From NCBI RefSeq assembly GCF_030272615.1, contig NC_081405.1, forward strand, positions 652,508,920-652,572,919: a stretch of DNA of 64,000 bases, read 5' to 3'. The DNA comes from Cryptomeria japonica (Eukaryota > Streptophyta > Pinopsida > Cupressales > Cupressaceae). Below are positions 46,223 through 55,871 of the stretch, piece by piece. The translations under genes were made by a program, and so were the position numbers. The notes below the pieces were generated by a model. The model saw only the letters and a program-made list of their open reading frames with translations. It did not search any database and was not told the origin of the DNA. Numbering within the stretch: position 1 is the stretch's first letter; every line of letters starts with the position of its first letter.

Positions 46223-46977
46223 TTTAGCCCCCACTTTAGCGGGAGTATAAGCGTACGCTCATACTTCCGGTAAAGTACAAGGAAACAACATTGAAAAAAT
46301 TTCACCACGTCAAGGAGGCAAGATACACCAAGCCCCCAGTGGACTAAGGATCTTACGACTTCGATTGACAAAGTAAAAGGGAAGATCACAAGGGAGAACC
46401 ATGACTGCCAGTAGTAAGGTTCCCTCACTATGAGTCATGCAAGAAAGATATCAAAAATTTTCAAGGCAAAGCTAAATTTGTCAAGAAATTTTCAAGTATC
46501 TTGAAAAGATATGGACGGGATGTATGCCCCCCTACGTTAAAGCGATCACACACGCCTCATCGGGGGTGATTGCTTTAAGGTAGTGATACATACAAGAAAA
46601 TGAAAAAGGGAAAGGAGCACGTTATCACAAGGATTTAGCCCCCAAGTGTGAGATAAGCCCAAGGATAATAGACACAAAACACAAAGCACAAGGTGACTTC
46701 ACTTTCCTCGGGGTCAGTATGCTGTCTGATAATTCATGTATATCATATGTATGTATGCATAATTGTTCTTCATTCCCCAATCAAGGAAGGTCACCTAGAA
46801 GAAGGGAACACATGTGTCTTTTGAGTCAACATGAGAGAGACCAAAAGAGATCTCAATGCTTTGCATCATCCTCAAGTAGACAACACTAAGGACAACAAAT
46901 AGAAGAATGAGAATAACACATAGAAGAAGTAACAAAAGAGATCAAGGGAGGAGGAGAGAGTCTGCTATGCTAATGAA
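46223..46977 (-). other. 3' non-coding part of E1 with PPT and hairpin
   Basis: The polypurine tract on minus (GTGGGGGCTAAA) abuts the 3' LTR. An inverted repeat at 46532-46549 / 46566-46583 has 16 of 18 pairs and a 16-nt loop; the related region of E2 is at 55436-55487. No coding frame was seen. Confidence 0.6.
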
Positions 46978-49900
46978 CTAGTCTAGCACTTCATCTACCC
47001 CCCGATCTTGTTGATCAATATTTCGGGAAGGTAGGAAACACGCTAGAGGAGGAACATCCAACACAGCAGATGGAGCTATCACAAGATCCAAACAAGGGCT
47101 ATGTTCATGTTCCAAGCCACGTTGTTCTTGTCTAGGAGCTAGGATAAGTGCTTTAGAAAATTCGTTAGATAAATGGTTATCAACATCAACATATTCATAT
47201 TCACTATCAGAATGAACAGGAGTAACATTTTCATCATGAATAACATTTTCATCTATATCATCATCACGATTTATAAAAATAGGATCTTTAACTCGCACAG
47301 GATCAATACCATCATGCATCTTATGTTTTGGAGATTTTGGCTAAATTTTCGGTTGAGGAGAAAATGGAATAATACTGGCTGAAGGTGTTTTTGGGGATTG
47401 CAAAGTTCGAAAAGCAGCTGCCTGAGCTCTAAGATGATGCTTTTGTCGGCGTTCACGTGTAGAACAATTTCGTCTAGTCTTAGTAGGAAGTTGAGAAGAT
47501 TGAGGAGGAGGAATGTTCTCATCCTTATCACTTGGGTGTTTAGGTTGTGGTCTCTTAGGTTGAACAATAGTAGAAGAGGAAGGTCTCTTCTCTCCATAAG
47601 AGGAAGGAGGAGGAACTGCTCCATATAAAGGAGGAATATTTGGTTTGGGAAGGATACCAAGTCCATCATGACGAGGAGGTATAGGTCTACTTTTAGGAAG
47701 TTTATTAGATATAGGCATAATCACATTCATAGGAATGGGTTGGGAATCTTCTTGAGGAAAGACATTAGTTTTATCTTTCAAAGGAAGAACTTCCTTCTTA
47801 AGAATGATAGGAATGTCAAGTTTGGGTGTTCTAGGTTCACTTAGAGATAGGATCATATCTTTTTTCCACTTTTGATAAGATTTGAAAATATGATCACTTC
47901 GTGGAGGAAGAGATTGGAATTGTTTAGGCCAAAAATAATCAATAGGGACGCTAGAAGTTCTTTCAGCTGGTTTAAAGAGACTATGATTGATAGTAACAAC
48001 TTCACCATTATGGGGAAATTTCAAACACTTGTGAATAGGAGAAGCAATAGCTTTCATGGAAGATAGCCAAGGATAGCCTAGCTTCACACGAAATTGTTCG
48101 GATGATGGAATAATAGCAAAGTCCACATCAAGGGATTTGTTATGGACCTCAATAGGTAATGTAATAGAACCAATTGCAGGAGAAGAAAATGCATCAAATA
48201 ATTTCACAACCACATTTTTTTCGTCATAGATGACTTGATTCAATTGCAAAGTAAAAAGAAATTCTTTAGTAATGATATTAACCATACAAGAAGGATCAAT
48301 AAGCACTCCACGGCAAGGTGTGTTCTTGACTTTTGCAACTATATATAAAGGACCATCAGGTGCCCTGATAGTTTCACTGGAATCAAATGTGATGGAAGGT
48401 TCTTTAGGGATTTTCTACTGCTCTACAAAGTTAATCACATTCGGAGTCATAGACACAAGATCATCAGGTGAGACAGAGGAATCATTAGTATCAATCGCAT
48501 TAGAGGTATGAGAAGGTAATGGATCAGTAAAAATCTTAAGATTTTGGTTAGGAGGAGCTACAGATGTGTTGCCTTTATCATTCATACCAGAAACAGAGAT
48601 AGTATTATTATCAATCAAATCTTGAATTTTACCCTTTAAAGCAAAACATTTTTCAGTATCATGCCCAGGATGACGATGAAATTGACAAAAAGATTTGTTA
48701 TCAAAATAGGGTGAATTAATTTTTGCAGGATCTATTTTCCTTATAGGAGGAAGAGTAAGCACATTTTGTTCCAATAACTTATTCATAATACTATGCAATG
48801 ATTCATTCAAAGGAGTAAACTTTCTTTCTTTCTTGAAAAACTTAGAAATAGGAGGCACACCTGATGCTGCATTCACATTGTTGTTGATGATGTTTTCATT
48901 GAATTTAATGGACTCTTTGTTCGGTTTAAACTTCCCAAATGGTTGTTGACTACTATCACCCTTATCACTCGGAGCCATAGGATTTTCTTGTTCCATTTGA
49001 CTCACAGTCAGTTGATAATTGTGAAGAGTTGCGCACAACTATTGGATAGAAGTAAACTCAGAAAACAAAAGTTTTTCTCTAATATCTTTTTGTAAATTAG
49101 AAATAAAGATTCTTTGAATATCATTGTCAGGTACTGGAAAAGATATTTGAGCATACAAATGCTTATATCTACCAATGAAATCAGTCACTTTTTCTTTAAC
49201 ACCTTGTTTACAATGCATTAAATCAATCAAAGTAACTTTAGGACTTATATTGTTTTGAAATTGTTGAATAAAAGCATTTGCAAGTTGTTCGAAAGAAGAA
49301 ATAGAATAAGAAGGCAACGAGCAATACCATTGTAGGGCTTTATCTCTTAATGTTCTAGTAAACAGTTTTGCAAGCAACCTTTGGTCATAAGCAAAATTGG
49401 TACATATTGTTTGAAAGGTCTTAACATGTGTTAGAGGATCACCCTTACCATTATAAAGCTCCAAATGCAGAATTTCAACATGTTTAGGGGGGATAGCTCG
49501 AAAAATGTCAAGAGAAAGTGGGCTCGCGACATCAAATGTAGGCACACTAAACTTAGATTGATTCATAGAGGCAATTTGTTGCTGTAAAGAAGAGACAGTT
49601 TGTGCAAGATTGTTAATGGTCACTTTAGTCGAAGAGTTCATATGAGATGTGATAGATTGTGATGGAGGTGTTATGTTATTGAAAGAAGGTAGAGAGTAAG
49701 TTGGTGGGACACTGTGATAGTTAGTCATAGGAGATGATTGTAAAGGAGGAACACTACACGGAGGAATGGAATGATTAAACGAATTGCCCCCTTGCGTCAT
49801 GTTCATTTGTGGTGATTTAGTAGGAACACTCATTGAAGGAATGAATGACGAAGTTGGATTGAATGAAGGAAGAGGGTTGATTGAAGAAGAAGGATTGCCC

Positions 49901-50421
49901 CCATGACTATTGATCATAGGAGGAGTGTCTTGTATTGAAGTAGTCATTATGTTTGATGTAAAAGTAGGTATACTAGCAATAGAAGTTGTCAAAGGAATAT
50001 AATGATTAACTTGAGTAGGAGGTTGTGTATAACCTAAGGTTTCAGCACAACTCTTCATAGGCATCACATTCGAATCCACAATGTGTGCAATACCATGCAA
50101 AATATCAATTCCATTCTTATCACTTTGAACCATACGTTTTAGACCCTCAATTAATGAAAGAGCTTCACTATCAGGGTATTTTTGAGACATCCATTGTCAA
50201 AAATCATCAAATTGGTTATCCAATTTTGAAAGTTGTTCTACAGAAACCTCATGGAGAGCTTCTTCATCATTAAGAGGATTAGAGGAATTACCCATGTCCT
50301 CGTTAAAAAGGCCATTCAAACTAGGTTCCATCTCCTCAGTAGTTAAACCTTGGAAAGACTTAATTCTAAGGCTTCGTCTAATGGGAATAGTGTAAGTAGG
50401 GCTTATTGTTGTAAAACTCAT
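46978..50421 (-). pseudogene. Gag / zinc-knuckle / retropepsin-like polyprotein of E1 with Pro-rich tail
   Basis: One frame of 1,148 codons from ATG 50421 (MSFTTISPTYTIPIRR) to TAG 46978. Order: an Asn/Ser/Pro-rich region (about residues 130-290); Ty3/Gypsy Gag core with LHLELYNGKGDPLTHVKTF, DKALQWYCSLPSYS and FIGRYKHLYAQIS (about 49140-49480); knuckle FCQFHRHPGHDTEKC (about 48640-48690); protease-like GVLIDPSCMVNIIT and KLGYPWLSSM (48060-48310); a Pro-rich tail; and an acidic segment (DDDIDENVIHDENV). The protease Asp is present, but the next residues are P-S-C where T/S-G-A is usual. Stops are at 50197, 49039, 48415 and 47341; at 50197 and 49039 E2 has CGA and CAG. 48415 is shared with E2. 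Pol is absent. Confidence 0.85.
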
Positions 50422-51580
50422 GCACTAAAGAGAGAGAGAAGAATTTGAATTTTAGAGGTAGCAAATTTCAATAAAATCAGCCAATCTCCTAGATTTAAGT
50501 TGTTAAATGCAATCAGGACAATCTCCCAAAATTTCAAAAAAAATGTCAGGGACCGTGGCGAACGGAGTGCACACGGTCCTCGCAACTTTTTTCGAAATTT
50601 TCAACGATGCAAGTTATGATGATTTTAAAGCTAATCTGAAAAAATTGAGTGATTTTTTGATCTGTAGATAGGCCAAATTAAAGTTGCAATCTCAAAATTG
50701 AACCCTACCAAGATTGTTGAAAAATGTAAAATTTGAATTTTGAAAAAGAGGGGGAAACTGAAATTTTGAATTTTATGATTTTAGAGGGAATGCTGAAAGC
50801 AATGCAAGTTTTGAAATTTAAAAGTTGACTCGATTTCATGCAAAATTCAAATTTGAAAGCGGAAATCAAAGTTGCCGCAATTAGACACTTAATTTCAAAA
50901 GTCACAAATTGTAAAAAATTTGAATAAAGCACTGAAATTTCGAATGAATGCTAACACACTTTTCAGATTTAGTACAGTAAGGAACAAAATTTTGATATGA
51001 ATTTTAATTTCAACAATTTTTGAATGATTAGAAGCCTTAATCCAAGCAATCACTAGACCAACTTTGACTTTAATTTTGAAAGTGTTAGAATTGATAAAAT
51101 CAGCCAAAATTCCGGATTTTAGCAGAAAAATACAGTAAGATCTAGCTCCTGAAATTTCGGAAAAAATGTCGAGGACGATGGCGCTCGGGGTGCACACGGT
51201 CCTCGCAACTTTTTTCCAAATTTTCAGAGATGAAAGATATTGTGATTTTGTTGCGGAATCCAAAGTTACAGCCGATTTGGAAGTGTTTTGATCAGTGAAA
51301 TTATCAGTCAAAGGTTGAATCAAGAAGGTTTTAAAAATTAGGGTTTTGACACTTAACCACTTAATTTTCAGAATTAAAGCACAAATATGAATTGACAATT
51401 TGCAATAGAAGGGTAAATCTGAAACAAGCATTAACAATTAAACGTTTCACAAGCTCAATTACTAAAAAGAAAATTTTAGGGTTTTTATGCAATCAACCTC
51501 TAAAATTTGCAAAAGATCAAACTTGGAAATGTAATTAAGGAAACAAAATTTTTAGATCTAACCATGAATAATCAGAATGA
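50422..51580 (-). other. Leader of E1 with duplicated GC-rich hairpin module
   Basis: AT-rich leader in which a block of about 190 bp occurs twice (around 50460-50690 and 51110-51300). Each has a GC-rich island: GGACCGTG (50550-50557) pairs with CACGGTCC (50572-50579), and GAGGAC (51171-51176) pairs with GTCCTC (51199-51204). The minus-strand sequence just before the LTR (51581-51606), TTTTGGTGAACCCAATG, is the likely primer site; tRNA not assigned. Confidence 0.6.
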
Positions 51581-52460
51581 GGATGTTCACATTGGGTTCA
51601 CCAAAATGTAAAGCGGAAAAATCGAACCCTAGTTGTTCTCCCCTCCCCAACTCCAAGGAGAGAGAAGGGAGAGTCACTAGGGTTGATGGTTTTCACTTAG
51701 GAGAGACTTTACATTCAAAAGAGGGGTTGAAACCCACAAGATCCAATCCCACGCAATGCAAGGTTGGATTCTAAATGAGTTTCAAGGGTTGTGATAGCAA
51801 GGATACCCTCTTTTGTAAAGAAATGTAGATAGAAAGATTGAACTAGGAATGCATGTAAAGTAGGAAAGATTCGCTTATAAACAGAGATAGGGATATGGGA
51901 TGAAGCTGCGGACCTGGAATTAGCAGTAAAATGTCAAGACGGTGCTGTTCTGCAAATTTGAATGAAAGTTGACGGGACGATGGCGCCTGGTGTGCACACG
52001 ATCCTCCGAAAAATCCGCGAAATGAAGGGGGATCCGTTCGTCTTTGCACAAGGATTCCAGATCTTCAATTACAGCCGCGTACCTGCAACCTACACACAGA
52101 AAAGAGAGGATGATTGGGGGGTTAGGGATGAGGGGTTTGCCTTTAGGTCAAACCCCAGTTTTGGAATTAACCAAGAAATGAGAATGCTATAAATGTAAAT
52201 GTTTGTAATGTAAACAAGTACTGATAGCTTGTTGTAAGAATGTTTGTATTCTTACATGCGAAGGTGTAATGTATGTAGTATGTGATCTCCTCTTCAATGG
52301 TTGAATCCTTGTCTTGAATGCAACACCTAGCCTTGAATGGAGACTTAGAATGCTCAATTGTTTGAAGGAATGCTTGAATGCTTAAATGTTTGAATGTTTG
52401 AATATCGCTTCCGCCTTTTTCACACATATGTCCTCCCCCTTTTTTGAGAGAGGAAATGTA

Positions 52461-52470
52461 GTTTATATAC
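52461..52470 (-). promoter_or_regulatory. TATA box of E1 5' LTR
   Basis: Minus strand GTATATAAAC, conserved as GTATATAAAC in L3 (54734-54743) and GTATATAAGC in L4 (61384-61393). It lies about 120 bp downstream of the GC-rich modules. Confidence 0.55.
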
Positions 52471-52591
52471 TTGTCAATTAGGGTTGATAGGCTGATTTTC
52501 CCGACCTTAGGCCGACCAGGAAACATTATTTCCCGAATTGAAAACTTAAAGGCCCAATGCCCAAAAGAGACCGGGCCCAAAATAGGGCCAG

Positions 52592-52681
52592 GGACCAGGG
52601 CGTTGGGTGCCATGGTCCTACGGTACCAGGGTGCTAGGTGCCCTAGTCCTGAAGGACCAGGGCACTGGGCGCCATGGTCCC
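52592..52681 (-). repeat. Three tandem GC-rich palindromic modules in the E LTR U3
   Basis: Each module of about 30 bp runs from GGACCA to TGGTCC around a GGGC-TGGG-GCC core. Copies also lie at 45963-46051, 54865-54953 and 61515-61603. The composition contrasts sharply with the AT-rich rest of the element. Confidence 0.65.
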
Positions 52682-52856
52682 ACCTCCCAGGGCAGCAGGG
52701 TGCAAGGAGGGATCAGGCCAAGGTGCAGAAAATGCAGTTTTTGGTGTCACAAGCAGGTTTCGGGGTCTCCATTCAGGTTCAACGTTGCACCGCCATCGTG
52801 AAGACCCAAATGCAGTCGAAATTGCAAGTGTCACAATTTTAGGACGCTACAATCCT

Positions 52857-53806
52857 TAAAATAGTATGATTAAGCTCAGTGCAGAAGAGACATCAAAGAT
52901 AAGGAAATTCTCAAGACAACATATGACAAGGTTTGATTGAACCTTCTACACTTTGGACTTACTCAGAGCCCAAGCGGGTATACCTTTGTGAATTGAATTC
53001 ACACTTTCAAACATAAACCCACAGCAAACTAGTCCAGAAAACCAGTGGATCTATTCACCTTGAAATCAACTGAAAAATAAAGAATGGAAACTATACTTAA
53101 ATTCAGCATTTCGATCAACAAAACATGCAATAAACCACTTCAAACAATACCAGTGCCTTATCCAAGGTCACAGAGTCATCTAAAATCAGATAATACTCCT
53201 CAAACAAAACATCTTTATGTGTCCCATTGGCTTGGTTCCTATTAATCCTTGTGTATGCCTGACACCTACAAGAATTTATGCATTCCAAATTAAGCTATGA
53301 TCATCAAAATTCAAAGTCTCTTCCAAAAGAGTTTACTGGTATGAGTGATCCCCGCGTCTTTAATTTCCCTCCTAAAGAGAAAAACTAACGAACACTTCTA
53401 CTAAAATTGCTTTGCAATCCCATTCAAACAGAATAACCCTGGATTATTTAGAATGAAAACAGTAAACAAATTTGTAAACACACTTGAAGACAACACAAAG
53501 CTTTACTCAAAACCGATGGTCTGTATATTGATATTTAGTTCAAGAAATATTACAAGAAATTTTGAATATTCTCCATTAGACTTAGAAAAGCTCAGATAAA
53601 TTTTTGCAGTGTTTTCTTACAATTCTTTTGCGATCCCCTTTTCTTCTAGTCCTGGTATCCATTTATAACAACATGGATGCACAAAGCTTCAGACTTCTCG
53701 AGGAGAGTTTGTTACAATCATTCCTTTCAAAATAAAGAGGTTACAAGCTTTTTGCAAAAGCAATTACAAGCTCTTTTCGGCCTCTGCAGTTTCTTCAACA
53801 AGCTAT
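52857..53806. other. Unclassified stretch between G1 and frame H
   Basis: It contains the unplaced junction between G1 (left) and the 3' flank of H (right). On the minus strand, downstream of the H stop, there is a TATA-like string TTATAAATGG (about 53664-53673), so this may be the 3' LTR or flank of an H element. Short possible coding runs on minus near 53100-53230 are not convincing. Confidence 0.35.
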
Positions 53807-53864
53807 TTAGTTGCAACCTCTTCTACTTTTTTCAGGGGCGCTCTCCATTTGCTCTGGATCATGG

Positions 53865-55126
53865 TGTAAAGCGGAAAAATTGAACCCTAGTTGTTCTCCC
53901 CTCCCCAACTCCAAGGAGAGAGAAGGGAGGTCACTAGGGTTGATGGTTTTCACTTGGGAGAGACTTTACATTCAAAAGAGGGGTTGAAACCCACAAGATC
54001 CAGTCCCACAGAATGCAGGATTGGATTCTAAATGAGTTTCAAGGGTTAAGACATCAAGGATACCCACTTTTGTAAAGAATGTAGATAGAATGATTGAACT
54101 AGGAATGCATGTAAAGTAAGAAAGATTCACTTATAAACAAAGATAGAGATACGGGATGAAGCTGCGGACATGGAATTAGTAGTAAAATGTTGAGACGGTG
54201 CTGTTCTGCAAATTTGAGCGAAAGTTGACGGGACGACGGCACCCGGCGTGCACAAGGTCCTCCGAAAAATTCGCGAAACGAAGGGGGATTTGTTCGTCTC
54301 TACACAAGGATTCCAGATCTTCAATTACAGCCGCGTACCTGCAACCTACACACAGAAAAGAGAGGAGGGTTGGGGGGTTAGGGATTAGGGGTTTGCCTTT
54401 AGGTCAAACCCCAGTTTTGGAATTAACCAAGAAATGAGAATGTTGTAAATGTAAATGTCTGTAATGTAAACAAGTACTGATACCTTGTTGCAAGAATGTT
54501 CGTATTCTTACATGCAAAGGTGTAATGTATGTTGTATGTAATGTGTTGTAAGTGATCTCCTCTTCAATGGTTGAATCCTTGTCTTGAATGCAATACTTAG
54601 CCTTGAATGGAGACTTAGAATGCTCAATTGCTTGAAGGAATGCTTGAATGCTTGAATGTTTGAATGTTTGAATATCGCTTCCACCTCTTGCCCTTGCTTA
54701 TTTCCTTCCTCCCTTTCTAGGAGAGGAAAAGTAGTTTATATACTTGTCAATTAGGGTTGAGAGACTAATTTTCCCAACCTTAGGCCAACCTAGAAACAAT
54801 ATTTTCCAATTTGCAAACTTAAAGACCCGATGCCCAACAAGAGACCGGGCCCAAAATAGGGCCAGGAACCAGGGCGCTGGGCGCCATGGTCCTGGGGGAC
54901 AAGGGCACTGGGCACCACGGTCCTGAAGGACCAAGGCGTAGGGCACCATGGTCCCACCTCCCAGGACAGCAAGGTGCAAGGAGGGATCATGCCAAGGTGT
55001 AGAAAAATGCAGTTTTTGGTCTCACAAGCAAGTTTCGGGGTCTCTATTTACGTTCAATGTTGCGTCGCCATTGTGAAGACCCAAATGTAGTCGAAATTGC
55101 AAGTGTCACAATTTTAGGATGCTACA
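53865..55126 (-). repeat. 3' LTR of E2
   Basis: 1262 bp, plus-strand ends TGTAAAGCGG and GATGCTACA. It adjoins the polypurine tract (minus GTGGGGGCTAAA). TATA box at 54734-54743 (minus). Confidence 0.95.
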
Positions 55127-55871
55127 TTTAGCCCCCACTTTAGCGGGAGTATAAGCGTACGCCAATACTTCCGGTAAAGTACAAAGAAACAACATTGAAA
55201 AACTTTCACCACGTCAAGGAGGCAAGATACACCAAGCCCCCAGTGGACTAAGGATCTTACGACTTCGATTAACAAAGTAAAAGGGAAGATCATGAGGGAG
55301 AACCATGACTGTCAGTAGTAAGGTTCCCGCACTATGAGTCATGCAAGAAAAATATCAAAAATTTTCAAGGCAAAGCTAAGTTCGCCAAGAAATTTTCAAG
55401 TATCTTGAAGAGATATGAATGGGGTGTATGCCCCCCTACGTTAAAGAGATCACACACACCTCATCGGGGGTGATTGCTTTAAGGTAGTGATACACATAAG
55501 AAATGAGAAGGGAAAGGAGAACGTTATCACAAGGATTTAGCCCCCAAGTGTGAGATAAGCCCAAGAATAATAGACACAAAACACAAAGCACAAGGTGACT
55601 TCGCTTTCCTCGGGGTCAGTATGCTGTATGATAATTCATGTATATCATATGTATGTATGCATAATTGTTCTTCATTCCCCAATCAAGGAAAGTCACCTAA
55701 AAGAAGGGAAGACATGTGTCTTTTGAGTCAACATGAGAGAGACCAAAAGAGATCTCAATGTTTTGCATCGTCCTCAAGTAGACAACACTAAGGACAACAA
55801 ATAGAAGAATGAGAGTAACACATAGAAGAAGTAACAAAAGAGATCAAGAGAGGAGGAGAGAGTCTGCTATG
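55127..55871 (-). other. 3' non-coding part of E2 with PPT and hairpin
   Basis: Colinear with 46223-46977. The hairpin arms are at 55436-55453 and 55470-55487, with one more mismatch than in E1. Confidence 0.6.

Larger units (their letters stand above)
45871..52851 (-). mobile_element. Pol-less Gypsy-like element E1 (TSD atcct)
   Basis: 5' LTR 51607-52851 on the right, 3' LTR 45871-46222 on the left (internally deleted), with atcct duplicated at 45866-45870 and 52852-52856. The 5.4-kb interior has a leader of about 1.2 kb, one reading frame of 1,148 codons (Gag, zinc knuckle, protease-like, Pro-rich tail), a 3' non-coding part with a hairpin, and a polypurine tract. No RT, RNase H or integrase was found in any frame. 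It is the same family as E2. Confidence 0.93.
51607..52851 (-). repeat. 5' LTR of E1
   Basis: On the minus strand TGTAGCGTCCTAAAA to CGCTTTACA, 1245 bp. It includes three GC-rich palindromic modules (52592-52681), a TATA box and a copy of the leader motif 'gtgcacacgatcctcc' (51990-52005). Confidence 0.93.
17780..52856 (+). mobile_element. Degenerate Ty3/Gypsy element G1, host of insertions A, D and E1
   Basis: Pieces read in order on the plus strand once the insertions are removed: LTR (17780-18694, resuming at 34566-34931), primer site and repetitive leader (34932-36672, resuming 43248), gag (to 45870, resuming 52857). Each interruption is proven by a TSD (gacac, gagta, atcct). No pol or 3' LTR was found. 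The right end lies somewhere between 52857 and about 53800 and could not be placed; the coordinate given is the last base that must belong to G1. Confidence 0.6.

Noticed and set aside
47398-48511. Several short plus-strand frames opposite the E polyprotein, also seen at 56301-57414.
   Set aside because: Conserved only because the opposite strand is conserved; composition is that of an antisense shadow.
50530-50600. A possible protein-coding reading of the GC-rich islands in the E leaders.
   Set aside because: Frames through them are short and differ between E1 and E2; the inverted-repeat structure explains the conservation better.
51962-52859. Frames within E LTRs that recur in all copies.
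   Set aside because: Their ends and frames differ between L2, L3 and L4; they are LTR sequence with promoter and palindromic modules.
53090-53230. Minus-strand run without stops that could be an exon near H.
   Set aside because: Short, downstream of the H stop, with no splice-site support or homology that I recognise.
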